A DNA stretch of 64,000 bases from JAENWD01 sp963837165 (GTDB lineage: Bacteria; Acidobacteriota; Vicinamibacteria; Vicinamibacterales; JAENWD01): positions 496,001 to 560,000 of the forward strand of contig CAWIMD010000001.1 of NCBI GenBank assembly GCA_963837165.1. Direction: 5' to 3'. Each line of letters begins with the position of its first letter. Position 1 is the stretch's first letter. Below, piece after piece: positions 50,921-60,203 of the stretch. A program made the position numbers and the translations under genes. Below the pieces are notes generated by a model. That model worked only from the letters and a program-made list of their open reading frames with translations, ran no database searches and was not told the DNA's origin.

Positions 50921-52499
50921 CCCCCAGCCTTCGGACGACAAGCAGGGTGATGTCGTCGAACTGGGGAGCGCCTCCGACGAACCGGTCGATGGCTGCGAGG
51001 ACGCGGTCGATGAGCTCGCCGGCGTGACAGCCCCTCGCGTCCTCCAGTACGGCCAGCAGCCGCTCCTCGCCGAATTCCTCGCCCTCCACGCTCTGGGCAT
51101 CGGTGACGCCGTCGGAAAACAGGACGACGGCATCGCCCGGCCCGAGCGTGCCCCGCGTTTCCCCGTACGGGAGGCCCGGCGGCAGCAGGCCCAGGGGCGG
51201 GCCGGTGGACGACAGATGGTGCGCGGTGCCGTTCGCCCGGAGGATCAGGTTGTCGAGGTGGCCCGCTCCGACGAAACCGAGTGCGCCCGACTCGGGGGTG
51301 AGCTGGAGGAAGGCCGCCGTCACGTACTTCTCCGGCGACGTGGAGGCGAACAGGAGCGCGCTGGCCAGCTGCGCGAGCTCCGGCAGCGCCGGCACGCGCC
51401 CGAGCAGCGCGCGCAGGGTCGCCTGCATGTTGCTCATCACCAGCGCCGCCGGCAGGCCCTTGCCGGAGACGTCGGCCACGCAGAACAGCACCGTGCCGCC
51501 GTCTGCGGCGTCGAGCTGCAGCACGTCGTAGTAGTCGCCGCCGCACTGTCTCGCCGGGCGATTGCGCGCCGCAGATTCGTACCCGGCCACCTGCGGCAGC
51601 GCCGCCGGGAACAGGTCCATCTGGATGCGCGCCGCCAGGTGCATCTCGCTCTCCAGCCGCGCCCGTGCCAGCTCGGTCTGCTGCTGGAGGGCCATCAGCC
51701 GCTCACGCTCGCGGGCCGCCTGGATGGTCCGCTCGAACAGGCGGGCATTCTCGATCGCGGTCCCCGTCTGAAGCGCCAGCGTGTTCAGCAGCTTCAGCTC
51801 GGCGGCCGTGTACGCCATGGGCATGGTGCTGCCGAGCGTGATCACGCCGATGACTCTTTCGCCCACCCGCAGCGGCGCGCAGAGAAAGGCCTTCATGGCC
51901 GTGTGCGTCACCGCGCGCCGCGGATCCGCGTCCACGTCGTTGACGATCTCGCCGATGCCGGTGGCGGCCACGCCGCCGACGATGCCGTGTCCGCGCCGGA
52001 ATCCGGTGAGCCGCGGCATCTCGTCGCCGACGCTCGCCACCATCCGCATCTCGTCGCCGCCGTCGTCGAGCAGGAGGATGGCGCCGTCGGTGGCGACGAT
52101 CATCTGCCGGGCTTCCTGCAGCGTGAGCTCGGCGACGCGGTCGAGGTCGAGCAGGGCGGCCAGCTTCTCGGTGAACGAGTAGATCAGGTTCACCTCGCGG
52201 TAGAGGTGCAGCACCTCGGCGCCGAGGGCCTTCCGCTCCGCCTCGCGCGCCACCAGGTGCGTGAGCAGGGCCGCGACCGTGGCGGCCGAGGCCGAGCCAG
52301 AGACCCAGCCGAGGCCGGCCCCGCCGCCCGTCACCGGAAACCGGCTCGGCCCTGCCGGTCCAGGCGCCGCGCCGTGCAGCACGCGGCCGTCGGCATCCTC
52401 GATGCCGATGGGCGTGCCAAAGGCGGCCTCGATGGCGGCGATCAGGGCGCGCGCATCGGGCTGCCGGGCGAGCAGCTGTCGCAGAGCGGCTGGCGCCAT
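50916..52499 (-). CDS. SpoIIE/RsbU-type PP2C phosphatase with GAF domain
   Basis: 527 residues from ATG 52499. A GAF domain (about 115-275: YSFTEKLAALLDLDRVAELT, AFLCAPLRVGERVIGVITLG) is followed by a coiled helix (TIQAARERERLMALQQQTEL) and a PP2C SpoIIE domain (RPARQCGGDYYDVLQL, FCVADVSGKGLPAALVMS, VVLFSDGVTDAQ, FDDITLLVVRRL) with the metal-binding aspartates present. It should dephosphorylate an anti-sigma antagonist or similar Ser/Thr-phosphorylated partner. It starts 5 bases after the response regulator and belongs to a three-gene unit with the hybrid sensor kinase. Confidence 0.92.
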   Translation of the reverse strand: MAPAALRQLLARQPDARALIAAIEAAFGTPIGIEDADGRVLHGAAPGPAGPSRFPVTGGGAGLGWVSGSASAATVAALLTHLVAREAERKALGAEVLHLYREVNLIYSFTEKLAALLDLDRVAELTLQEARQMIVATDGAILLLDDGGDEMRMVASVGDEMPRLTGFRRGHGIVGGVAATGIGEIVNDVDADPRRAVTHTAMKAFLCAPLRVGERVIGVITLGSTMPMAYTAAELKLLNTLALQTGTAIENARLFERTIQAARERERLMALQQQTELARARLESEMHLAARIQMDLFPAALPQVAGYESAARNRPARQCGGDYYDVLQLDAADGGTVLFCVADVSGKGLPAALVMSNMQATLRALLGRVPALPELAQLASALLFASTSPEKYVTAAFLQLTPESGALGFVGAGHLDNLILRANGTAHHLSSTGPPLGLLPPGLPYGETRGTLGPGDAVVLFSDGVTDAQSVEGEEFGEERLLAVLEDARGCHAGELIDRVLAAIDRFVGGAPQFDDITLLVVRRLGG

Positions 52500-52504
52500 C
52501 CCGG

Positions 52505-52891
52505 CTACATCCCCAGCACTTCGCGGGCCTTCTCCAGCAGCGCGTCGGGATCGAAGGGCTTGGTCATGTACAGGTCCGCCCCGACCTCCGCGCCCTTCTG
52601 ACGGTCGAACTCCTGCCCCTTGGCGGTCAGCAGGATGATGTACACGTCCTTCAGGCCGAGCGTCTGCTTGGCGCGCTGGCACACGTCGAACCCGCTCAGC
52701 CTGGGCATCATCACGTCCAGGAACACGAGGTCGGGCTTCGCCGACTCGATGGCGGCGAGCGCCTCCTCGCCGTTGGCGGCCATGAGCACCTCGACCCCCT
52801 CGTCTTCCAGCTCCTCGATCGTCTGGTGGATGAGGGATCGGAGGTGGGCCTCGTCATCGGCAATCAGAATCGTCCGGCTCACAGGTGACAC
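52505..52891 (-). CDS. Single-domain response regulator
   Basis: 128 residues, a receiver only. ILIADDEAHLRSLIHQ gives the acidic pocket, Asp59 in LVFLDVMMPRLSG is the phosphorylation site and TKPF carries the conserved Lys. Three bases separate it from the sensor kinase gene and five from the phosphatase gene, so it is the likely phosphoryl shuttle between them. Confidence 0.95.
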   Translation of the reverse strand: MSPVSRTILIADDEAHLRSLIHQTIEELEDEGVEVLMAANGEEALAAIESAKPDLVFLDVMMPRLSGFDVCQRAKQTLGLKDVYIILLTAKGQEFDRQKGAEVGADLYMTKPFDPDALLEKAREVLGM

Positions 52892-52894
52892 TCC

Positions 52895-55800
52895 TCACTG
52901 ATAGACGAGGAAGAGGACGTTCTCCATCCCCTTTTCGAAGCGCAGCATCTTCACGGCGTCGGCCCTGGAGGACGACACCGAGTTGAGCATGATGATGTCC
53001 GGCTGGAGCTCGCGCGCCCGGTTCAGCAGATCCTCGTCCCTGGCCTCGCTCACGCTGTATCCCCGTGACGTCAGCACGTCGGACAGTGTCCGGACCGTGG
53101 ACGCATCGTCGTCCACGACGAGGACGCGCTTGTGCGACTTCCGCTGCCCGATGAGCGCGCCGACCTCGCGGAAGAGCACCTCCGTGTCGATCGGCTTGGT
53201 GAGGTAGCGATCCACCCCGATCCGGAATCCGCGCTCGCGATCCTGCACGATGGACAGGATCACGATGGGGATGTCCATCGTCTGGGGATCGTTCTTGAGG
53301 ACCGCGGCCACGTCGAAGCCGTTCATCTCCGGCATCATCACGTCCAGCACGATCAGGTCGGGCCGGTTGCGCCGGACGACGCCGAGCGCCTCGCGTCCGT
53401 TGCCCGCCACGCTCACCTGATAGCCGGCCTCGGTCAGCTCCTGGGTCAGGAGCTCCCGGATGTTGGCGTCGTCGTCCACGACGAGGACGTGCGGCTGCCG
53501 CTCGGCCGTTCGCGGCGTCGTCACGACGACCTGTTCGCGGAGCTGCCTGATGAGCGCCGCGAGCTCCATCGTGCCGCCGGGCCTGGGCTCGCCCGCCTCG
53601 GCGGAGTGGATCGGCAGCGTGAACGAGAACGTGCTCCCGCGCCCGAGGTCGCTCTCCACCCAGATGCGGCCCTCGTGGTGCTCCACGATCTCCCTGCAGA
53701 TCGGCAGACCCAGGCCCGTGCCCTTGGGCTTGTCGGTGAGCGTGTCGCCCACCTGCTTGAAGCGCTCGAACACCTTGGGGTGGTCGGCCGGCGCGATCCC
53801 CAGGCCCGTGTCGATCACGCTGACCACGATCTCGCCGTCCCGGACGGCGGCGCGGCACGTGACGCTGCCCGCGTCGGTGAACTTCACCGCGTTCGAGATC
53901 AGGTTGATCACCACCTGGACCAGCCGGTTCCGATCGCCGGTGACCGGCGGCAGATCCGGGGCGATCTCCTTCACCAGCTGCAGGCCGCGCTGGTCGAACA
54001 GGGACGAGGTGGCCGCCGTGGCCTGGTCGATGACCTCGGCGATCACCACGTTGTCCATGTGCCACTCGAGCTTGCCGGCTTCGATCTTCGCCAGGTCGAG
54101 CACGTCGTCGATCAGCTTCGTGAGGCGCTCGCCTTCGCTGACGACGACGTTGAGGTTGTCGCCGACCTGCTGCACCGTCTGCCGCACGCGGCGGTCGTCG
54201 GTCTGGATCAGCGGGAAGATACGCTCCTCGAGGCGCCGCTTGATGATCTTCGCGAAGCCGAGCACGGAGGTGAGCGGCGTGCGGAGCTCGTGGCTCACCG
54301 TGGAGAGAAAGGCACTCTTGGCCGCATCGGCCTCCTCCGCGAGGCCGCGCGCGCGCTCGGCCTCCTCGAAGAGCCGCCGGATCTCGTGCTCCTGCTCGTT
54401 CAACTGGCGGTAGGCGTTGGCGTTGTCCAGCGCGATCGCCGTGTAGGTCGCCAGGCTCTGCATCACGTTCCGGTGATTCGTGGTGTACGCCTGCGTCTTG
54501 AAGCTCTGGATCGTGACGATGCCGAGCACCTTGTCCTTGCTGATGAGCGGCATGTAGATGATCGACTGCGGCCGCCGCGACAGCGTCCCGTCCTCGAGCT
54601 GGCGGCGGTCCTCGTCGTAGCCGGCGATGTACCGGCCGACCTCGGCGTCCAGGTCGTTGATGAAGACGGTCTCGCGGTGCTCGATGCACCAGACCGGCAG
54701 CTGGTTCGGATCCGTCGTGTCGCGCGTGTAGGGCGTGTACCGCTTGCCGTTCTCGATCGCCAGGCGGTACTCGATCTCGTGACGCTCCGGGTGATAGAGG
54801 CCGACGCCGAACACGTCCGCGTCGGCCAGCTCGTTGACCCGCTCGTACAGCCGCCCGAAGATCGTGTCGAAGTCGAGCGACGAGGTGATCTCGCGGCCGA
54901 TCTCACTCAGCAGCTCGACGTTCTTCTTGCCCTCCGCCTCGGTCCGCGCCAGGGTCTCGGCTGCCTCGGCGCGGACACGCGCCTCGGCCACCTGCGCCCG
55001 CTGCCGCTCCTTCGCGATCACCCGGCGGCGCTGCAGGCGATCGATGCCGAAGCCAGCCAGCCCGAGCAGCAGCAGATATCCGCCGTACGCCCACCAGGTG
55101 CGATACCAGGGCGGGAGGATCACGAACGCATAGGTGGACTCGGGCCCGATGTCTCCGGCCACGCCGCGCGCCCGGACCCTGAACGTGTAGCGGCCGAACC
55201 CGAGGTTCGTGTAATCGCGCCGCGCCTCGTGCGACCACTCGGACCAATCGGCCTCGAGCCCTTCCAGACGGGACTGGTACTCCGTCACGCGCTCGTCGAG
55301 GAAGGTCGGGGCCGCGAACTCGAGGCGCAGCGCGTTGTCGGCCGACTGGAGCTTCGGGGCACCGGCCGCGGTGCCGTCGCCGTCGAACAACCGCCGTTGA
55401 CGCACGGTGACGCCCCGGATGAGCGTCGTCATGGGCGGCGTCGTGTTGCTCGGGTGCGCGCTGTCGAACCGGACCACCGTGCCGTCCATGCGGCCCATCC
55501 AGACGACGCCATCGGGCTCGCCGAAGAGGAAGATGGGTGGATTGCTCACGCCGAAGCGGCTGAACATCTTGCGGTCGATCGTCCAGGCGCCCGCGCCGGT
55601 CCGCCCCACCACCACCGTTTCCTTGCCGTAGTTCAGGTACGCGCGCCCATCCGGAGCGGGCAGCAGACCCACCCCGATCGCCACCGGGTCCACACCAACC
55701 ACGTCGAGTGCCGTCTCGCGGTCAAACTTCCCCGACGCCTTGTCGAAGTGCATCAGGTGGGGATCCGTGATGCTGCCCTCGAAGTAGATCGATCCGCCAA

Positions 55801-57418
55801 TGAGTGCCACGGCGCTGCCACCCGCGGGCAGGCCCTCGGCGGCCCCGAAGTGACGCACGTGGGTAGGCGGCCGGGCACCGCCCGGCGCCGGCGGCGAGTC
55901 GAGCGTCAGGTGCATCACCCCGGTGCCGTTGGTGCCGACCCACAGGTTGCCGTCCGGCTCTTCGACGATGCTGCGGACGTCGCCTTCGGAGTGCTCGACG
56001 TGTCCCTCGTCGATCCAGCGACCGCCGCCGCGCCGGAAGGACGAGATGCCGCCGAGGCCTCCAACCCACAGCCGGGCGGGATCGAGCTTCGAGAGCGTGA
56101 CCGCGGACGCGTTGAACGTCAGGTCCGCCGGCGCCTTGATGGGGACCGTGGCCGTGCCGCGGACTTCGTACAGGCCGGTGGTGCAGCCCACGATCAGCAT
56201 CGGGTCGAGTCGACCGTCCGGATCGGGCACGATTCCGAAGCTCCAGCACTGGTTCTGCCCGCCGGCCAGCGGCACGAACCTGGCGCGCGGGTCGGAGCCC
56301 GAGGCCGGCGCAAGGTAGGCAGCCCCCGTCTGGACCGCGACGTACAGGCGATCCTTGAATCGGATGGCGCCCTGTATCGCGCTCGACAGACCGTCGGCCG
56401 CGCCGAAGAAGGACACGGGCGACGGGGTCTCGACCCTCGCCATGCCGACGTCGAAGCCGAGCCACAGCCCGCCTTCGCGATCGGCCATGGCGTAATAGAC
56501 CACGTTCGACGGCAGCCCGCTGGTACGGTCCAGCGCGACCAGCCGGTGGCCCGCGTGATCGATGATGACCATGCCGTTCGAGGTCGTGGTGATGGCAAAG
56601 GCTCCGCTCGAAAGCGCCGCGCCCCGGTAGAGCCCCTGCTTCACGAGGCCATCGACCTCGGTCGGGAGCGGCGTGAGCCGGACGCCGTCGTACAGAAGGA
56701 ACCCGCCGGTCCTGGTTCCAATGAGCAGGCGGTGATCGTCGTAGGGCAGCACCAGCGGGTACGGCTCGCTCCCGAGGGCCTCGGTGCCGGGCAGCGGCCG
56801 CAGCGTGGTCCCCTCGAGCACGTTCAGCCCGGCTTCTGGCGTGGCGACGTACAGCTGTCCGTTGGCGAACGACGCGCGCCGGAATCGTGATGTCGGTCGC
56901 AGCACCGCCATGCGGTCGTGCGCCCACACGAAAATGGCCTGTTCCGCCTGGAAGTACACCGCGTCGCCGGCGACATACGTGCGCCAGACGTCGGCGAACG
57001 ACCGGTCCGCCTCGGGTATGCGGTCGAGGAGCGACACGAACTGCAGCGTGCCGGTCTGATTCGGTGCCAGGTATCCCAGATCGCCGACCTCGCCGACGTA
57101 GAGACGGCCAGAGGGCGCGACGTCCAGCGACCGGGCGGTCTGGGTCGAGTCGCTCAGCGGGATGCGTCGCCACGACGCGCCGTCGAACTCCAGCACCGCG
57201 CCGCCCATGCCGAAATAGAGGACGCCGCGCTGGTCCTGGATGCCGCACCAGACCTGGCCGGCGCCGCCGAGCTCGGTCGGCTGGTACACGCGCACGAACG
57301 GGCGGCCCTCGTCCGGGCTCCGCATCGCCTGGGTGACGGAGGCCTCGGGCATCGCCGGCTGTGCGGAGCTGGTCGCGGACGCCGCAAGGGCGAGGCCAAT
57401 CGCGATGAGAACGCGCAT
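52895..57418 (-). CDS. Hybrid two-component sensor kinase with periplasmic propeller and pseudo-receiver
   Basis: 1507 residues from ATG 57418, which starts a normal signal peptide (VLIAIGLALAASATSSAQ); a GTG at 57508 is further upstream. Two-component regulator propeller repeats (about 60-640) and a Y_Y_Y domain (about 690-770) form the sensor. A membrane helix (WWAYGGYLLLLGLAGFGI) leads to a coiled coil, a GAF domain (about 850-1000), HisKA (STVSHELRTPL, His1043), HATPase (NLISNAVKF, DTGLGIAP, GTGLGLPI) and two receivers. Receiver 1 is intact (Asp1359 in LIVLDVMMPEMNG). Receiver 2 reads DIIMLNSVS, with Asn1479 in place of the phospho-acceptor Asp, so it cannot be phosphorylated normally. 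SusR/HTCS-like sensors of this kind respond to oligosaccharides. Confidence 0.93.
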   Translation of the reverse strand: MRVLIAIGLALAASATSSAQPAMPEASVTQAMRSPDEGRPFVRVYQPTELGGAGQVWCGIQDQRGVLYFGMGGAVLEFDGASWRRIPLSDSTQTARSLDVAPSGRLYVGEVGDLGYLAPNQTGTLQFVSLLDRIPEADRSFADVWRTYVAGDAVYFQAEQAIFVWAHDRMAVLRPTSRFRRASFANGQLYVATPEAGLNVLEGTTLRPLPGTEALGSEPYPLVLPYDDHRLLIGTRTGGFLLYDGVRLTPLPTEVDGLVKQGLYRGAALSSGAFAITTTSNGMVIIDHAGHRLVALDRTSGLPSNVVYYAMADREGGLWLGFDVGMARVETPSPVSFFGAADGLSSAIQGAIRFKDRLYVAVQTGAAYLAPASGSDPRARFVPLAGGQNQCWSFGIVPDPDGRLDPMLIVGCTTGLYEVRGTATVPIKAPADLTFNASAVTLSKLDPARLWVGGLGGISSFRRGGGRWIDEGHVEHSEGDVRSIVEEPDGNLWVGTNGTGVMHLTLDSPPAPGGARPPTHVRHFGAAEGLPAGGSAVALIGGSIYFEGSITDPHLMHFDKASGKFDRETALDVVGVDPVAIGVGLLPAPDGRAYLNYGKETVVVGRTGAGAWTIDRKMFSRFGVSNPPIFLFGEPDGVVWMGRMDGTVVRFDSAHPSNTTPPMTTLIRGVTVRQRRLFDGDGTAAGAPKLQSADNALRLEFAAPTFLDERVTEYQSRLEGLEADWSEWSHEARRDYTNLGFGRYTFRVRARGVAGDIGPESTYAFVILPPWYRTWWAYGGYLLLLGLAGFGIDRLQRRRVIAKERQRAQVAEARVRAEAAETLARTEAEGKKNVELLSEIGREITSSLDFDTIFGRLYERVNELADADVFGVGLYHPERHEIEYRLAIENGKRYTPYTRDTTDPNQLPVWCIEHRETVFINDLDAEVGRYIAGYDEDRRQLEDGTLSRRPQSIIYMPLISKDKVLGIVTIQSFKTQAYTTNHRNVMQSLATYTAIALDNANAYRQLNEQEHEIRRLFEEAERARGLAEEADAAKSAFLSTVSHELRTPLTSVLGFAKIIKRRLEERIFPLIQTDDRRVRQTVQQVGDNLNVVVSEGERLTKLIDDVLDLAKIEAGKLEWHMDNVVIAEVIDQATAATSSLFDQRGLQLVKEIAPDLPPVTGDRNRLVQVVINLISNAVKFTDAGSVTCRAAVRDGEIVVSVIDTGLGIAPADHPKVFERFKQVGDTLTDKPKGTGLGLPICREIVEHHEGRIWVESDLGRGSTFSFTLPIHSAEAGEPRPGGTMELAALIRQLREQVVVTTPRTAERQPHVLVVDDDANIRELLTQELTEAGYQVSVAGNGREALGVVRRNRPDLIVLDVMMPEMNGFDVAAVLKNDPQTMDIPIVILSIVQDRERGFRIGVDRYLTKPIDTEVLFREVGALIGQRKSHKRVLVVDDDASTVRTLSDVLTSRGYSVSEARDEDLLNRARELQPDIIMLNSVSSSRADAVKMLRFEKGMENVLFLVYQ

Positions 57419-57552
57419 AGGGCGGCTGACTCCAGACGGCACGCGGGTGAGGAGGGAGGACCCGCGGCCTGGGCGCCGGGCCGGGTCCGTGGTCGGGAAG
57501 GGGGCCACGCTGCGCCAGATTCTATCTCATGCGGTACCATTCGCCTGTTCCC

Positions 57553-60189
57553 ATGTTGGACGCAGGCGCGGCGGTCGGGCCCTACCGGATCGAGTCAGTG
57601 CTGGGCGAGGGCGGCATGGGCGTCGTCTATCGCGCCCTCGACATCCGGCTGAATCGTCCGGTCGCGATCAAGTTCCTGAGCGCCGAGCTCGCCAGCGAGA
57701 CCGAACGGCGCCGGTTCCAGCGGGAAGCGCAGACCGCCTCCTCCCTGAACCACCCGCATATCGTCACGGTCCACGACGCCGGCGAGCTCGACGGCCGGCA
57801 GTACCTCGTCACCGAGCTCGTCGACGGCGGCACGCTCTCGGACTGGGCGCATGGCGGGCGCCGATCCTGGCGCGAGGTCGTGGAGCTGCTGACGGGCGTG
57901 GCCGACGCGCTCGCGACGGCACACGAGGCGGGTGTCCTGCACCGCGACATCAAGCCTGACAACGTGCTGCTGACGAAGAGCGGGTACGCCAAGCTCGCCG
58001 ACTTCGGCCTGGCGCGGATGCAGGCCGAACCGCAAGCCGCCACACAGACGATGCTGACCGACCCGACGCGGCAGGGCGCGATCATCGGGACGGTGGCCTA
58101 CATGTCGCCCGAGCAGACCATCGGACAGCCGCTCGACTCGCGCAGCGACATCTTCTCCTTCGGCATCGTGCTCTACGAGCTGCTGTCGGGACACCGGCCG
58201 TTCGCCGGCCGCTCGAGCGTGGACCTCATGCACGCGATCGCGCACGACCCGGCGCCGGCGCTGCCCATGGCCCTGCCGGCGTCGCTGCGCCTGGCGGTGG
58301 AGAAGGCGCTCGAGAAGGATCCATCCGAGCGCTACCAGTCGATGCGCGAGCTGCTCGTGGATCTGCGGCGCATCGCACGCCACTCCGGCGAGACCGGCGT
58401 GACGTCCGTCGCGCCGGCGCCCCGCCGGTCCCGCCTGTGGCCCTGGGGCGCCGCCATCGGCGTCGCGGCGGTCGTCGTCGTCGCGGGGGCGCTCGTGCTC
58501 CGGCGTTCGCCGGCCGCCCCGGCCGCCGTGCGCGACTACACCGCCCTCACGAGTTTCGCCGATTCCGCCGTCGCGCCGACGATCTCGCCCGACGGCCGCA
58601 TCCTCGCGTTCATCCGCGGCGAGAACACGTTCGCAGGCCCGGGCGACGTCTACGTCAAGCTGCTGCCCGACGGCGAGCCGTCGCCCCTCACGCACGACGG
58701 CACCACGAAGATGGGCCCGCTGGTGTTCTCGCCGGACGGATCCCGGATCGCGTACACGGTCGGCTACAGCAGCGCGTGGACCGTGCCGGTGCTCGGCGGC
58801 GCACCCACCCGGCTGCTGGCCAACGCGGCCGACCTCTCGTGGATCGCTCCCGCCGGGACGGGTCCGCGGCACGTCATGTACTCCGCGATGCTCGGGCAGG
58901 GGATTCACATGGGCCTGTTCACCGCCACCGAGAGCCGCGGGGACGAGCGGCCCGTGTACGTGCCACAGGACGTGAACGGCATGGTGCACCGATCGTCCCT
59001 GTCGCCCGACGGGCAGTCCGTGCTGGCCGTCGAGATGGACATGCTCGGGTGGCGTCAGTGCCGACTCGTGCCGTTCGACGGCGGCTCCCCCGGCCGGCCG
59101 GTGGGTCCGGAACGCTCGCAGTGCACCGACGCGGCGTGGTCGCCCGACGGCCGCTGGATGTACCTGTCGGCAAACACCGGCAACGGGTATCACATCTGGC
59201 GGCAGCCCTTCCCCGACGGGGGAGCCGAACAGGTGACGTACACCGCCACCGAGGAGCAGGGGATTGGCGTCGATCCGGACGGGCGCTCGATCGTGACCTC
59301 GATTGGCGAGCGGCTGAGCACGCTCTGGGTGCACGCCGGCGGCAGCACGCGCCAGGTGACGTCGGAGGGATTCGCCTACACTCCCTCGTTCAGCCCGGAC
59401 GGGGCGCGCCTGTTCTACCTGCAGCGATCGAAGGCCGACCGGCGGTTCGTCAGCGGCGAGCTCTGGGCCGTGAACATCACGACCGGAGCCCGAGAGCACG
59501 TGCTGCCCGATCGGCTGATCGAGCACTACGACCTGTCGCCCGACGGCACGCATGTGGTGTTCATCGGGGTGGACCAGGCCGGCCACTCCTCGGTCTGGGA
59601 GGCGGCGCTCGACGGCGGGGCGCCACCGCGACAGCTGTCGGCGTTCGAGGCCCTGCGCGTCCTGTACGGACCGGGTGGCGACGTGTACTTCGTCGGCGGC
59701 GAGACGACGAGCCTGTACCTGTATCGCGTGTCGAGCCACGACGGCAGCCTGCGGAAAGTCCTCGCCGCGCCGGCGGACTACCTGTACGACGTCTCGCCCG
59801 ACGGCCGGTGGGTTGCGGCCTGGGTCGGCAGCGCCGTCGCCTTCTATCCGGTGGATGGCGGCGACCCGGTGACGGTGTGCGCGCACTGCGGCACCGCCGG
59901 CGAGGAGCAGCGGGGCGTCACGCCCCCGCTCCTCCAGTGGTCCCGGGACGGCCGGTTCCTGTTCCTCCACTCCACCGCCACGCGGCAGACCTACGTCGCG
60001 CGGCTTCCTCCGGGAACGCTCGTTCCCCGGCTGCCGCCCGGCGGCGTGCGCGGCATCGCCGAAGCAGCGGCTCTGCTGGGCGCGGAGGCCATTGCCGACC
60101 CGCGGGCGTTCGTCAGCCACGACCCGGCCGTGTACGCGTTTCCGCGCGTCGTGATCCACCGCAACATCTACCGTGTTCCGGTGTCCTGA
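57553..60189 (+). CDS. Membrane Ser/Thr protein kinase with PD40 propeller
   Basis: 878 residues from ATG 57553 (57529 is also possible). Kinase domain about 11-275: glycine loop LGEGGMGVVY, Lys40 in VAIKFL, HRDIKPDN with Asp132, DFGLAR with Asp150, and GTVAYMSPEQ. A membrane helix follows (GAAIGVAAVVVVAGALVL, about 294-318), then an extracytoplasmic WD40-like PD40/TolB propeller (repeated SPDGRxLAF-type blades: ISPDGRILAFIRG, FSPDGSRIAYTVG, WSPDGRWMYLS, LSPDGTHVVFIG). This PknB-plus-propeller form is common in acidobacteria; the propeller probably senses a ligand. It is divergent from the hybrid sensor kinase. Confidence 0.95.
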   Translation: MLDAGAAVGPYRIESVLGEGGMGVVYRALDIRLNRPVAIKFLSAELASETERRRFQREAQTASSLNHPHIVTVHDAGELDGRQYLVTELVDGGTLSDWAHGGRRSWREVVELLTGVADALATAHEAGVLHRDIKPDNVLLTKSGYAKLADFGLARMQAEPQAATQTMLTDPTRQGAIIGTVAYMSPEQTIGQPLDSRSDIFSFGIVLYELLSGHRPFAGRSSVDLMHAIAHDPAPALPMALPASLRLAVEKALEKDPSERYQSMRELLVDLRRIARHSGETGVTSVAPAPRRSRLWPWGAAIGVAAVVVVAGALVLRRSPAAPAAVRDYTALTSFADSAVAPTISPDGRILAFIRGENTFAGPGDVYVKLLPDGEPSPLTHDGTTKMGPLVFSPDGSRIAYTVGYSSAWTVPVLGGAPTRLLANAADLSWIAPAGTGPRHVMYSAMLGQGIHMGLFTATESRGDERPVYVPQDVNGMVHRSSLSPDGQSVLAVEMDMLGWRQCRLVPFDGGSPGRPVGPERSQCTDAAWSPDGRWMYLSANTGNGYHIWRQPFPDGGAEQVTYTATEEQGIGVDPDGRSIVTSIGERLSTLWVHAGGSTRQVTSEGFAYTPSFSPDGARLFYLQRSKADRRFVSGELWAVNITTGAREHVLPDRLIEHYDLSPDGTHVVFIGVDQAGHSSVWEAALDGGAPPRQLSAFEALRVLYGPGGDVYFVGGETTSLYLYRVSSHDGSLRKVLAAPADYLYDVSPDGRWVAAWVGSAVAFYPVDGGDPVTVCAHCGTAGEEQRGVTPPLLQWSRDGRFLFLHSTATRQTYVARLPPGTLVPRLPPGGVRGIAEAAALLGAEAIADPRAFVSHDPAVYAFPRVVIHRNIYRVPVS

Positions 60190-60203
60190 GCGAGGAGGCT
60201 CAC

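Noticed and set aside
53132..56890. A 1252-codon open frame on the + strand
   Set aside because: It lies antisense to the hybrid sensor kinase, has His/Arg/Val-rich composition and no domain. It is a GC-driven shadow of the real gene.
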